This document shows, in pieces, positions 1-5,113 of a stretch of DNA of 8,364 nt (positions are counted from its first letter, which is position 1; every line of letters begins with the position of its first letter). Both the position numbers and the translations under genes were made by a program. The notes below the pieces were generated by a model, which saw only the letters and a list, made by a program, of their open reading frames with translations, ran no database searches and was not told the DNA's origin. This stretch comes from Proteobacteria bacterium UBA1844. GTDB taxonomy: Bacteria; Pseudomonadota; Gammaproteobacteria; Steroidobacterales; Woeseiaceae. The DNA lies in contig DDIS01000049.1 in the NCBI GenBank assembly GCA_002338615.1, forward strand, positions 1 through 8,364. Reading direction: 5' to 3'.

Positions 1-1044
1 AACCGGCAGAATGAAGACGCGCTGCTGGCGTTTGCCCTGCGTCACTCGGCCGCTCATGTGGCCGAGCGCTGCCGTGAATTGCGATGTGGCAACGCCGCAT
101 CGATTGATACCGCAGCGCGTGCGTTCGCGAATCGTTCATTGCGACTGCGCCGGGATCACCAGCGCGGCATGATGACGGTTACGATCGAACTGCCGCTCGA
201 TACCGGTGAGCTCCTTGAGAAGGCCCTCGACAAGGCACGGGATGATGAGTGCCTCGATGTACCGGATCTTGTTGACAGCTCGTGGTCGACGCGCCAGGCC
301 GATGCCTTGCTCAACGTGCTCAAGGGCTACCTGCACGGTGCCGATGGATCCGGCCAGACCTATGATTACCTGGTCACGATCCATGTCAATCAGTCCGCAC
401 TGGCTGGAAAGGCCGGACGCTCGGCATTGCCAATTGAATCGGTGAAGCGGATTTGCTGCGACAATCACGCCGTGGTGCTCACGGAAGACGACAGGGGCGA
501 GCCGCTTGGCATCGGCCGCAAAACCCGCCTGATCCCCAAAGCGATCAAACGGGCCTTATATGCCCGGGATCATGCCTGCTGCCGGTTCCCGGGCTGCGGC
601 AACCGAAGGTACCTGCACAGCCATCATATCGAGCACTGGTCGAACGGCGGGGAGACGCGCCTCGATAACCTGATGTTGCTGTGCACCAGGCATCACACGC
701 TGGTGCACGAAGGCGGCTTTCGTATCGAGCGTGACTTCCGGAATCGCTGGAGCTTTTTACGGCCTGATGGCATTGCCGTCCCGGACTGTGGTTACAGCGC
801 GATGGACAGATTTGACGATTCCGAAAGCTACGCAATTCCTCCATCGGGAGGATTATTGAGCGTGGCGGAAAAAACGGTGTCAGAGCCAGCGGCGCCTGTT
901 TATTGGCATTTGCCAGCGTTGCTGCCGGCAGCAGCCAGGCATCATAGACGACGCGCGGTTCGTCGAGTTTGCGAGAAAGTGGTGGGCCCTCGGGGGCTCG
1001 AACCCCGGACCAAGAGATTAAGAGTCTCCTGCTCTACCAACTGA
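1..1044 (+). CDS. DUF222/HNH endonuclease-family protein, 5' end outside window
   Basis: The frame is open from base 1; a GTG at 58 is in frame, but good DUF222-like sequence lies upstream of it, so the true start is outside. The visible part (347 codons) is the C-terminal end of a DUF222 region followed by an HNH domain at about nt 577-708. That domain has a CRFPGC zinc-type pair, HSHHIEHWSNGG, a conserved DN, and a CTRHH...H close. The family (13E12/REP-like) is widespread and often multicopy; HNH folds cut nucleic acid using a metal, but the cellular role of this family is unknown. After about nt 840 the protein looks low in conservation. Its last 21 or so codons (from 980) are the antisense of tRNA-Lys and read GPRGLEPRTKR, a typical product of reading through a tRNA gene. 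The natural C terminus may have been lost by a frameshift or by joining to the tRNA locus. The family call is firm; the 3' end is doubtful. Confidence 0.85.
   Translation, partial: NRQNEDALLAFALRHSAAHVAERCRELRCGNAASIDTAARAFANRSLRLRRDHQRGMMTVTIELPLDTGELLEKALDKARDDECLDVPDLVDSSWSTRQADALLNVLKGYLHGADGSGQTYDYLVTIHVNQSALAGKAGRSALPIESVKRICCDNHAVVLTEDDRGEPLGIGRKTRLIPKAIKRALYARDHACCRFPGCGNRRYLHSHHIEHWSNGGETRLDNLMLLCTRHHTLVHEGGFRIERDFRNRWSFLRPDGIAVPDCGYSAMDRFDDSESYAIPPSGGLLSVAEKTVSEPAAPVYWHLPALLPAAARHHRRRAVRRVCEKVVGPRGLEPRTKRLRVSCSTN
904..933. other. Palindrome pair beyond the tRNA-Lys 3' end
   Basis: A 5-bp stem with a 2-nt loop (TGGCA-TT-TGCCA, 904-915) is followed by a perfect 14-bp palindrome TGCTGCCGGCAGCA (920-933). 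They lie inside the doubtful 3' part of the HNH frame and 47 nt downstream of the tRNA-Lys 3' end on the minus strand. No T-run follows on the minus strand nearby, so this is not a standard intrinsic terminator. It could help end or process the tRNA transcript, or mean nothing beyond coding sequence. Confidence 0.3.
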
Positions 1045-1055
1045 GCTAAAGGCCC
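980..1055 (-). tRNA. tRNA-Lys (anticodon CTT)
   Basis: The reverse strand folds into a full cloverleaf of 76 nt with encoded CCA (980-982). The acceptor GGGCCTT pairs with AGGGCCC (one G-T pair), the D stem is GCTC/GAGC, and the anticodon stem GGAGA/TCTCT holds the loop CTCTTAA. The T stem is CGGGG/CCCCG with TTCGAGC between, and the discriminator is A. Anticodon CTT reads AAG. It is the last gene of the tRNA cluster, separated from tRNA-His by the repeat array. The HNH reading frame overlaps most of it on the opposite strand. Confidence 0.97.
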
Positions 1056-1083
1056 ACTATTTTTTTATATCGATGCCGGTCGC

Positions 1084-1121
1084 GTAATCGTCGCGTTGAG
1101 CTCAACGCAACGATTAAAAAT
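1084..1121. repeat. Degenerate partial third repeat spacer
   Basis: Aligned with the equivalent part of the two full units, this stretch shares TAATCG, then TCAACGCAACGA in register (1102 against 1254 and 1406, the last with one change), then diverges. It lacks the 10-bp hairpin of the full units. Instead it contains a perfect 16-bp palindrome, GCGTTGAGCTCAACGC, at 1093-1108. With a G-U pair this extends to about 13 pairs on the minus-strand RNA, with little or no loop. It looks like the worn edge of the array, next to the tRNA-Lys leader. Confidence 0.5.
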
Positions 1122-1273
1122 TGGGGTGGACGATGGGACTCGAACCCTACTCAACCAAAACCACCAAACCTGCCGCACTCGTTCTTCCTGCCAGGTGCGA
1201 CCGACCGGGATCATAAAACAACAGATCCCGGTCTCATAATCGGTGCACCCTGTTCAACGCAACGATCGAAATA
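1122..1273 (-). repeat. 152-bp tandem repeat with tRNA-His 3' end, unit 1 (distal)
   Basis: The unit starts (plus coordinates) with 26 bp, TGGGG...GAACCC at 1122-1147, identical to the tRNA-His 3' end at 1426-1451: CCA, discriminator C, acceptor 3' strand and most of the T arm. About 126 bp of spacer follow with no full tRNA. Compared with unit 2 it differs at three positions: A1153 against C1305, C1184 against T1336, and C1258 against T1410. The spacer holds a perfect hairpin at 1203-1233. The A1153 change breaks one pair of the minihelix that unit 2 can form. Confidence 0.95.
1203..1233. other. 10-bp perfect hairpin in repeat unit 1
   Basis: GACCGGGATC (1203-1212) and GATCCCGGTC (1224-1233) pair without mismatch around an 11-nt A-rich loop. 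No T-run follows on either strand, so it is not an intrinsic terminator. One arm shares CGACCGGGATCA with the antisense of the tRNA-His anticodon arm, which suggests that the hairpin could be a remodelled anticodon arm. Confidence 0.8.
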
Positions 1274-1425
1274 TGGGGTGGACGATGGGACTCGAACCCT
1301 ACTCCACCAAAACCACCAAACCTGCCGCACTCGTTTTTCCTGCCAGGTGCGACCGACCGGGATCATAAAACAACAGATCCCGGTCTCATAATCGGTGCAC
1401 CCTGTTCAATGCAACGATCGAAATA
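1274..1425 (-). repeat. 152-bp tandem repeat with tRNA-His 3' end, unit 2 (proximal)
   Basis: This is the second copy, directly abutting the intact tRNA-His gene whose 3' end continues the 152-bp register at 1426. Its first 26 bp (1274-1299) copy the tRNA 3' end exactly. On the minus strand GGTGGA (1308-1303) can pair with TCCACC (1282-1277) across a shortened T arm GGG-TTCGAGT-CCC and end in CCA. That gives a minihelix with the G-1:C73 pair. The near-identity with unit 1 points to a recent duplication or ongoing homogenisation by recombination. Confidence 0.95.
1355..1385. other. 10-bp perfect hairpin in repeat unit 2
   Basis: This is the same hairpin as in unit 1, unchanged in stem and loop: stem arms at 1355-1364 and 1376-1385, with an 11-nt loop at 1365-1375. 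The lack of a T-run again argues against a terminator, as does the position upstream of tRNA-Lys in the same transcript. Confidence 0.8.
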
Positions 1426-1502
1426 TGGGGTGGACGATGGGACTCGAACCCACGACGACCGGGATCACAACCCGGGGCTCTACCAACTGAGCTACGCCCA
1501 CC
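1426..1502 (-). tRNA. tRNA-His (anticodon GTG)
   Basis: This is a 77-nt cloverleaf on the reverse strand, CCA included. It has the extra 5' G (G-1) facing discriminator C73, the hallmark of bacterial tRNA-His. The acceptor GTGGGCG pairs with CGTCCAC (one G-T pair), the D stem is GCTC/GAGC, and the anticodon stem CCGGG/CCCGG holds the loop TTGTGAT. The T arm loop is TTCGAGT. It lies 41 nt downstream of tRNA-Arg in the operon. Its 3' 26 bp are repeated twice just downstream. Confidence 0.97.
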
Positions 1503-1543
1503 ACGGCGTCCTCTATATTAAACCAATATCCTGCAAACCAATC

Positions 1544-1620
1544 TGGCGCGCCCGGCAGGACTCGAACCTGCAACCCCCGACTTAGAAGGTCGGTGCTCTA
1601 TCCGGTTGAGCTACGGGCGC
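1544..1620 (-). tRNA. tRNA-Arg (anticodon TCT)
   Basis: This is a 77-nt cloverleaf on the reverse strand with encoded CCA. The acceptor GCGCCCG pairs with CGGGCGC, the D stem is GCTC/GAGC with a 9-nt loop, and the anticodon stem CCGAC/GTCGG holds CTTCTAA. The T stem is GCAGG/CCTGC, and the discriminator is G. It reads AGA (and probably AGG by wobble), like E. coli argU. It sits 44 nt downstream of tRNA-Pro and 41 nt upstream of tRNA-His. Confidence 0.97.
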
Positions 1621-1664
1621 GAAGCTAACGTCCATCTTACCGGATCAGCGTTTGCGAAAACTCC

Positions 1665-1741
1665 TGGTCGGGGCAGCAAGATTCGAACTTGCGACCCTCT
1701 GCTCCCAAAGCAGATGCGCTACCAGGCTGCGCTATGCCCCG
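1665..1741 (-). tRNA. tRNA-Pro (anticodon TGG)
   Basis: This is a 77-nt cloverleaf on the reverse strand with encoded CCA. The acceptor CGGGGCA/TGCCCCG is fully paired and starts with the C1-G72 pair typical of bacterial tRNA-Pro. The anticodon stem TCTGC/GCAGA holds TTTGGGA, and the discriminator is A. It reads CCA and, by wobble, other CCN codons. It is the first gene of the tRNA operon, about 45-50 nt from the predicted transcription start. Confidence 0.97.
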
Positions 1742-1797
1742 ACTTCGTAAGTTTTCCCCCGTAACAAACAGCCAGAGCCGGTCGTTGCGGGGGCTGA

Positions 1798-1826
1798 ATG
1801 ATACGGGCGAGTATCGGGGCAGTCAA
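1798..1826 (-). promoter_or_regulatory. Sigma70 promoter of the tRNA operon
   Basis: On the minus strand TTGACT (1826-1821) and TATCAT (1803-1798) are separated by exactly 17 nt; each matches the sigma70 consensus at five of six positions. The segment after the -10 box is C-rich (TCAGCCCCCGC), as expected for stable-RNA promoters under stringent (ppGpp) control. Transcription would begin near 1786-1792 and run through tRNA-Pro, Arg, His, the repeats and Lys. No second convincing promoter is seen between the tRNA genes. Confidence 0.75.
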
Positions 1827-1833
1827 CGACAGG

Positions 1834-1863
1834 CACGTTGTCACTACTGGTCGGAACAACGTG
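1834..1863. promoter_or_regulatory. 8-bp inverted repeat upstream of the tRNA promoter
   Basis: CACGTTGT (1834-1841) and ACAACGTG (1856-1863) form a perfect inverted repeat with a 14-nt spacer. It begins 8 bp upstream of the tRNA -35 box and lies about 77 bp before the cyclophilin start, in the 198-bp divergent region. The spacing would suit a dimeric DNA-binding protein or a hairpin in the cyclophilin leader. I recognise no named operator. I found no convincing plus-strand promoter for the cyclophilin gene. Confidence 0.35.
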
Positions 1864-1939
1864 TGAGTAAAGACCACTGCAATTCTGAGGCCTGGTTTGC
1901 TATTGTGCCGCCTTTACTGCGTGGAGAGGCTCCGGGCCA

Positions 1940-2518
1940 ATGAAAAACGTACTTCTTTTGCTGCTGCTGGGATGCTGGACAGCCAGCGCAAACGCCGCTG
2001 ACAAGCTGATTGCTCATCCGCACATCGAAATTGTGACGTCCGAAGGGACCATCACGCTGGAACTCGAAACCCGGCAGGCGCCGCAAACCGTCCAGCATTT
2101 TCTCGACCTGGTCGACGCCGGCTTCTACGACGGACTGATCTTTCACCGTGTCATCGCGGACTTCATGATCCAGACCGGCGGTTATACCCCCGGGTTCAAA
2201 GAGCGCGAGGACAAGCAAACCATACCGAATGAGTCCGGCAACGCACTCAGCAATGTGCGTGGCACCGTTGCAATGGCCCGCACCGATGATCCCCACTCCG
2301 CTGGCTCACAGTTTTTCATCAATGTTGCTGACAATTCCAGGCTGGATCCGCAAAAAGACCCTGTAAACGGACGCTGGGGCTACACGGTGTTCGGGACCGT
2401 GCTCAACGGTATGGACGTGGTGGACAAAATTGCCGCCGTACAAACATCACCGCAGGGCGAGCACCAGAACGCGCCGAACGTGCCCGTCGTTATCAAGAAA
2501 ATGTCGCGAGTCGACTAG
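1940..2518 (+). CDS. ppiA: Exported cyclophilin-type peptidyl-prolyl isomerase
   Basis: This 192-residue protein catalyses cis-trans isomerisation of prolyl bonds, helping proteins fold in the periplasm. The cyclophilin core is clear: [14 protein letters not shown] (68-81, catalytic R70 and Q78), RGTVAMART (107-115), SAGSQFFIN (120-128) and [18 protein letters not shown] (147-164). It starts with a signal peptide, MKN plus six leucines, and an ANA-AD cleavage site near residue 19. A cysteine at 12 (LLLGC) gives a weak lipobox-like alternative. Length matches E. coli PpiA (about 190) and not the shorter cytoplasmic PpiB. The ATG at 1940 follows GGAGAGG at 1922-1928. The stop TAG shares its G with the GTG start of lpxH. 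In E. coli it is ppiB, without a signal, that precedes lpxH, so symbol and neighbourhood disagree; I follow the sequence. Confidence 0.9.
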   Translation: MKNVLLLLLLGCWTASANAADKLIAHPHIEIVTSEGTITLELETRQAPQTVQHFLDLVDAGFYDGLIFHRVIADFMIQTGGYTPGFKEREDKQTIPNESGNALSNVRGTVAMARTDDPHSAGSQFFINVADNSRLDPQKDPVNGRWGYTVFGTVLNGMDVVDKIAAVQTSPQGEHQNAPNVPVVIKKMSRVD

Positions 2519-3240
2519 TGGCCACGCTCTTTATTTCGGACCTGCACCTCGACAGCGAGCGCCCCGAAATCGGCTCCCAATTCCTGGACTTCCTGGGTGG
2601 CGAAGCGCGGGAAGCCGAAGCGCTCTACATATTGGGCGACCTGTTCGATTCGTGGGTTGGCGACGACGACCCGAACCCGCACTTCGCCGACATGAAGAGG
2701 GCCATCACCGCGTTCACGGCGAGCGGCGTGCCCGCGTATTTCATGCACGGCAATCGCGACTTCATGATCGGTTCGGAGTTTGCGGACGAAACGGGTGTGC
2801 ACTTGTTGCCGGATCCCACGATGGTGGACCTGTACGGCAGCAAGGTGTTGCTCGCACACGGCGATGCGCTGTGCACTGATGATATTGAATACCAGCAGGT
2901 ACGCGCCATGGTGCGAAATCCGGACTGGCAGAGAATGATCCTCGGCAAACCGCTAGCGGAGCGATTGGCGCTTGCCGCCGACGTGCGCGCCAAAAGCCAG
3001 CTGCGAAATGCCGGACTGCCTGAAGCAATTATGGATGTGAACCAGGCGGCCGTTGAACAGCTGATGTCTGAGCATGCTGTCACTTTGCTGCTACACGGCC
3101 ACACGCATCGTCCGGCAGTGCATGATTTCAAGCTCGGCGACAAAGATGCCCAACGAATTGTGCTGGGTGACTGGTTTGACCACGGCAGTGTCGTGCGCTG
3201 GAACGCGAACGGCTATTCGCTCGATACAATGGCGCGATAG
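2518..3240 (+). CDS. lpxH: UDP-2,3-diacylglucosamine diphosphatase
   Basis: LpxH hydrolyses UDP-2,3-diacylglucosamine to lipid X and UMP, the fourth step of lipid A synthesis, at the inner face of the cytoplasmic membrane. The 240-residue length equals that of E. coli LpxH. All calcineurin-like metal ligands are present at the same numbers: D8 and H10 (ISDLHL), D41 (GDLFDSW), N79 (GNRDF), H114 (LLAHGD), and H195 and H197 (HGHTH). The GTG start at 2518 overlaps the last base of the upstream stop (TAGTG) and gives MATLFISDLHL, matching the family N terminus. No good ribosome site precedes it, so translation is probably coupled to ppiA. The gene ends 11 bp from the stop of the convergent miaE. 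It implies a Gram-negative outer membrane with lipopolysaccharide. Confidence 0.96.
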   Translation: MATLFISDLHLDSERPEIGSQFLDFLGGEAREAEALYILGDLFDSWVGDDDPNPHFADMKRAITAFTASGVPAYFMHGNRDFMIGSEFADETGVHLLPDPTMVDLYGSKVLLAHGDALCTDDIEYQQVRAMVRNPDWQRMILGKPLAERLALAADVRAKSQLRNAGLPEAIMDVNQAAVEQLMSEHAVTLLLHGHTHRPAVHDFKLGDKDAQRIVLGDWFDHGSVVRWNANGYSLDTMAR

Positions 3241-3251
3241 TTATACTGAGA

Positions 3252-3872
3252 TCAGGCCAGCGGTGCGCCGCTGTGAAAACGAAAGTCGGGGTCCGGTGCT
3301 GTAATGAGCGTCGACTCCAACGCCTTCAATACCTGCAAGCGAGCATCAAACTCCACGGCATCGATCGCGCTCTCACTTTTTGCGAACGCGAGGTAATGCT
3401 CAAAGTGGCGCGCTTCGGATGCCAGCAATCCGCTATAGAACCTGCCTATTTTCCCCGGCAAACGTGGCGCAAGCCGGGCGAAGCGCTCACAGGAACGCGC
3501 CTCGATAATCGCGCCAACCAGCAACAGATCCAGGAGTTTTTCCGGCTCGGCCGGCCGCACCGCATCCCGCAAGCTGCCGGCGTAGCGCGAAGCCCCCAGG
3601 CGCTGAAACGAAATATCAAGCTCACCCATCAGCGTACGAACCTGTTCGAAGTGTCGTAGTTCTTCGCGAGCGAGTCGCGACATGCGTTGCGCCAGTTGTT
3701 CGCGATCCGGGTAGCGATACAGGAAGCCAAGCGCGGTGGACGCGGCCTTCAATTCGCAATTTGCGTGGTCGAGCAGCAAATCGGGAATGTTGCTCACTGC
3801 GATGGCAATCCAAGATTCGGGCGTCGATGTGCCGAGAAAGGACTGAATGTTCTCGGGAACCGCTATAACCAT
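3252..3872 (-). CDS. miaE: tRNA-(ms2io6A)-hydroxylase, diiron
   Basis: MiaE hydroxylates the isopentenyl side chain of ms2i6A at position 37, next to the anticodon of tRNAs reading U-initial codons; it is an oxygen-dependent diiron enzyme. The 206-residue product is helical and shows the full ligand set: E40 (DHANCELKAAS), E71 and H74 (EELRHFE), E124 (EARSCERF), and E153 and H156 (SEARHFEHY). Its ATG lies inside the last codons of the upstream kinase gene (10-nt overlap, ATGGTTATAG, shifted frame). It has a usable GAGG about 7-9 nt before it, so the two are probably translated together. None of the four tRNAs in this window reads a U-initial codon, so they are not its substrates. It is the last gene before the convergent lpxH, and no terminator is visible in the 11-bp gap. 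Confidence 0.92.
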   Translation of the reverse strand: MVIAVPENIQSFLGTSTPESWIAIAVSNIPDLLLDHANCELKAASTALGFLYRYPDREQLAQRMSRLAREELRHFEQVRTLMGELDISFQRLGASRYAGSLRDAVRPAEPEKLLDLLLVGAIIEARSCERFARLAPRLPGKIGRFYSGLLASEARHFEHYLAFAKSESAIDAVEFDARLQVLKALESTLITAPDPDFRFHSGAPLA

Positions 3873-5068
3873 TCGAGCACCTCGGCCGCGGATTGCAGGC
3901 GGTCATCAGGACGCTTTGCAAGCAACAGATTAATCAATGCCTGGAACCTGGCAATTCTTGGCGGTAAGAGTGGCACCGGAGACTTGGCGTGCTTGTAGAT
4001 GATGCCCATGGCGGAATCCGCCATGTAGGGTTTCTCACCGGTCAGCATTTCAAAGAACAGAACGCCGATGCTGTAGATGTCACTGCGCACATCGACATCG
4101 CCGCCGTGACCTTGCTCGGGGCTCATATAGTAGGGTGTACCGAAAATTTCACCGCTACCAGTCAGGTCCATCTGCATGCGCATGCGACTTGCCAGCCCGA
4201 AGTCGATCAAGGCGACACTATCGTCTGCGCGCAACATGATATTGGCCGGCTTGAGGTCGCGATGCAAAATGCCTACCTTGTGGATTTCCGCTATCGCGCT
4301 CGCAATCTCGCAAAAATAGCGCACCGCCGTTGACTCGGGAATACCGCCTGCAATCTTGGCCTTCAGGTCCCCGCCTTCAAGGTACTCCATGGCGATGTGT
4401 GCATGATCATCGCCCACACCGAGATCGAAGATGCGCACGATATTCGGATGTTCAAGCTCCGCGATGAGTTCGTATTCCTGCAAGAAGCGATCGAATGCGC
4501 CCACGCTGTCATTTGCATCAGGAATTTGCCGGAGTACTTTCAACACCACCCGGGTCCCCAAGGATTCGCGCTCGGCAAGATACACGGTCGAGTGTTTTGA
4601 TGCGGCAAGCTTGCCGATGAAACGATAGCCGCGTATCAGGGGACTGATGCCCATCTCCCGATCGCCCACAAACAGTGAGCCGGTGTTTGCCTGCTTGTTG
4701 CGTTCCAGAAGTACCTGGCTAACTCGCACTATCAGCGCGTCGTGACGGAACTTGTCGCGCGTGAAAAAGGCCGCTGCCCCAATTCGTGTATGGTCTGCCT
4801 TCTCATCCTCGTCGCCGAAGCATACAACTGGCGGAAAATTCTGTACCGCGCAGAACTGCCGCAGAATTTCGCTCGAGGTTCGCTCACCAGTCTCATTGCC
4901 AAGCAGGATAAGGTCGTTGCCCGCGCCGGAAAAGCCCTCGGGCAGGTAACCACTTTCAACAGGATCGTAGGTCGAGATCGTGGCATCCGGCCAGTGCGTA
5001 GACATGTGATGTGTAAGCAGCGAGCGAAACTCGGGCACAGCATCGATGACCATGACTTTCATGCTCAT
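3863..5068 (-). CDS. Pseudoreceiver-Ser/Thr protein kinase fusion
   Basis: This 401-residue cytoplasmic protein has two domains and no membrane segment. Residues 1-125 follow the receiver pattern (MKVMVIDAVPEFRSLL, DLILLG, PPVVCFG, GAAAFFTRD). However, the phosphoacceptor aspartate position is G57, the N-terminal acidic pair is reduced to D9, and the conserved lysine is R104. It probably cannot be phosphorylated in the usual way. Residues 148-401 are a Hanks-type kinase with K177, E198, HRDLKPAN (269-276), DFG (289-291), SPE (316-318), D330 and R390. Catalytic residues are intact, but the glycine loop is poor (GKLAASKHSTVY). It would phosphorylate Ser/Thr on unknown targets, with the front domain as a possible input or docking module. 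It lies 45 nt after purF and overlaps miaE. The start is the first ATG; MKV two codons later is possible. Confidence 0.88.
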   Translation of the reverse strand: MSMKVMVIDAVPEFRSLLTHHMSTHWPDATISTYDPVESGYLPEGFSGAGNDLILLGNETGERTSSEILRQFCAVQNFPPVVCFGDEDEKADHTRIGAAAFFTRDKFRHDALIVRVSQVLLERNKQANTGSLFVGDREMGISPLIRGYRFIGKLAASKHSTVYLAERESLGTRVVLKVLRQIPDANDSVGAFDRFLQEYELIAELEHPNIVRIFDLGVGDDHAHIAMEYLEGGDLKAKIAGGIPESTAVRYFCEIASAIAEIHKVGILHRDLKPANIMLRADDSVALIDFGLASRMRMQMDLTGSGEIFGTPYYMSPEQGHGGDVDVRSDIYSIGVLFFEMLTGEKPYMADSAMGIIYKHAKSPVPLLPPRIARFQALINLLLAKRPDDRLQSAAEVLEWL

Positions 5069-5113
5069 CGGGCGAGTAACCCTGCGTGATGAACAGCGAA
5101 TTGAAGAGGCGAA

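Larger units (their letters stand above)
1056..1425 (-). ncRNA. Possible processed spacer RNA between tRNA-His and tRNA-Lys
   Basis: This 370-nt stretch lies between two co-oriented tRNA genes and should be part of the same primary transcript. It holds two nearly identical 152-bp units, each ending in a copy of the tRNA-His 3' end with CCA, and a degenerate stub before tRNA-Lys. tRNA processing enzymes acting at each CCA-ended T-arm, and at the true tRNA ends, would release RNAs of about 150 nt. The E. coli tyrT operon releases rtT RNA from comparable repeats. No open reading frame of note lies here. The call as a stable RNA is inference. Confidence 0.35.

Noticed and set aside
860..980. Intrinsic terminator for the tRNA operon (T-run opposite 868-873)
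   Set aside because: The minus strand has six Ts there, but no stable stem directly precedes them; the palindromes at 904-933 are too far away.
1122..1451. Regular direct repeats as a CRISPR array
   Set aside because: There are three 26-bp copies but the spacers are nearly identical to each other, the repeat is a tRNA 3' end, and no cas genes are present.
1122..1451. Repeated tRNA 3' ends as attL/attR of an integrated element
   Set aside because: The copies are only 152 bp apart, the DNA between them is itself repeated, and no integrase or cargo is visible. A past integration cannot be excluded, but nothing is there now.
1689..1943. 84-codon plus-strand frame
   Set aside because: It starts inside the antisense of tRNA-Pro, crosses the tRNA promoter and matches no family that I recognise.
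3252..3872. MiaE acting on the tRNAs of this window
   Set aside because: MiaE modifies tRNAs that read U-initial codons. The four here read CCN, AGR, CAY and AAG.
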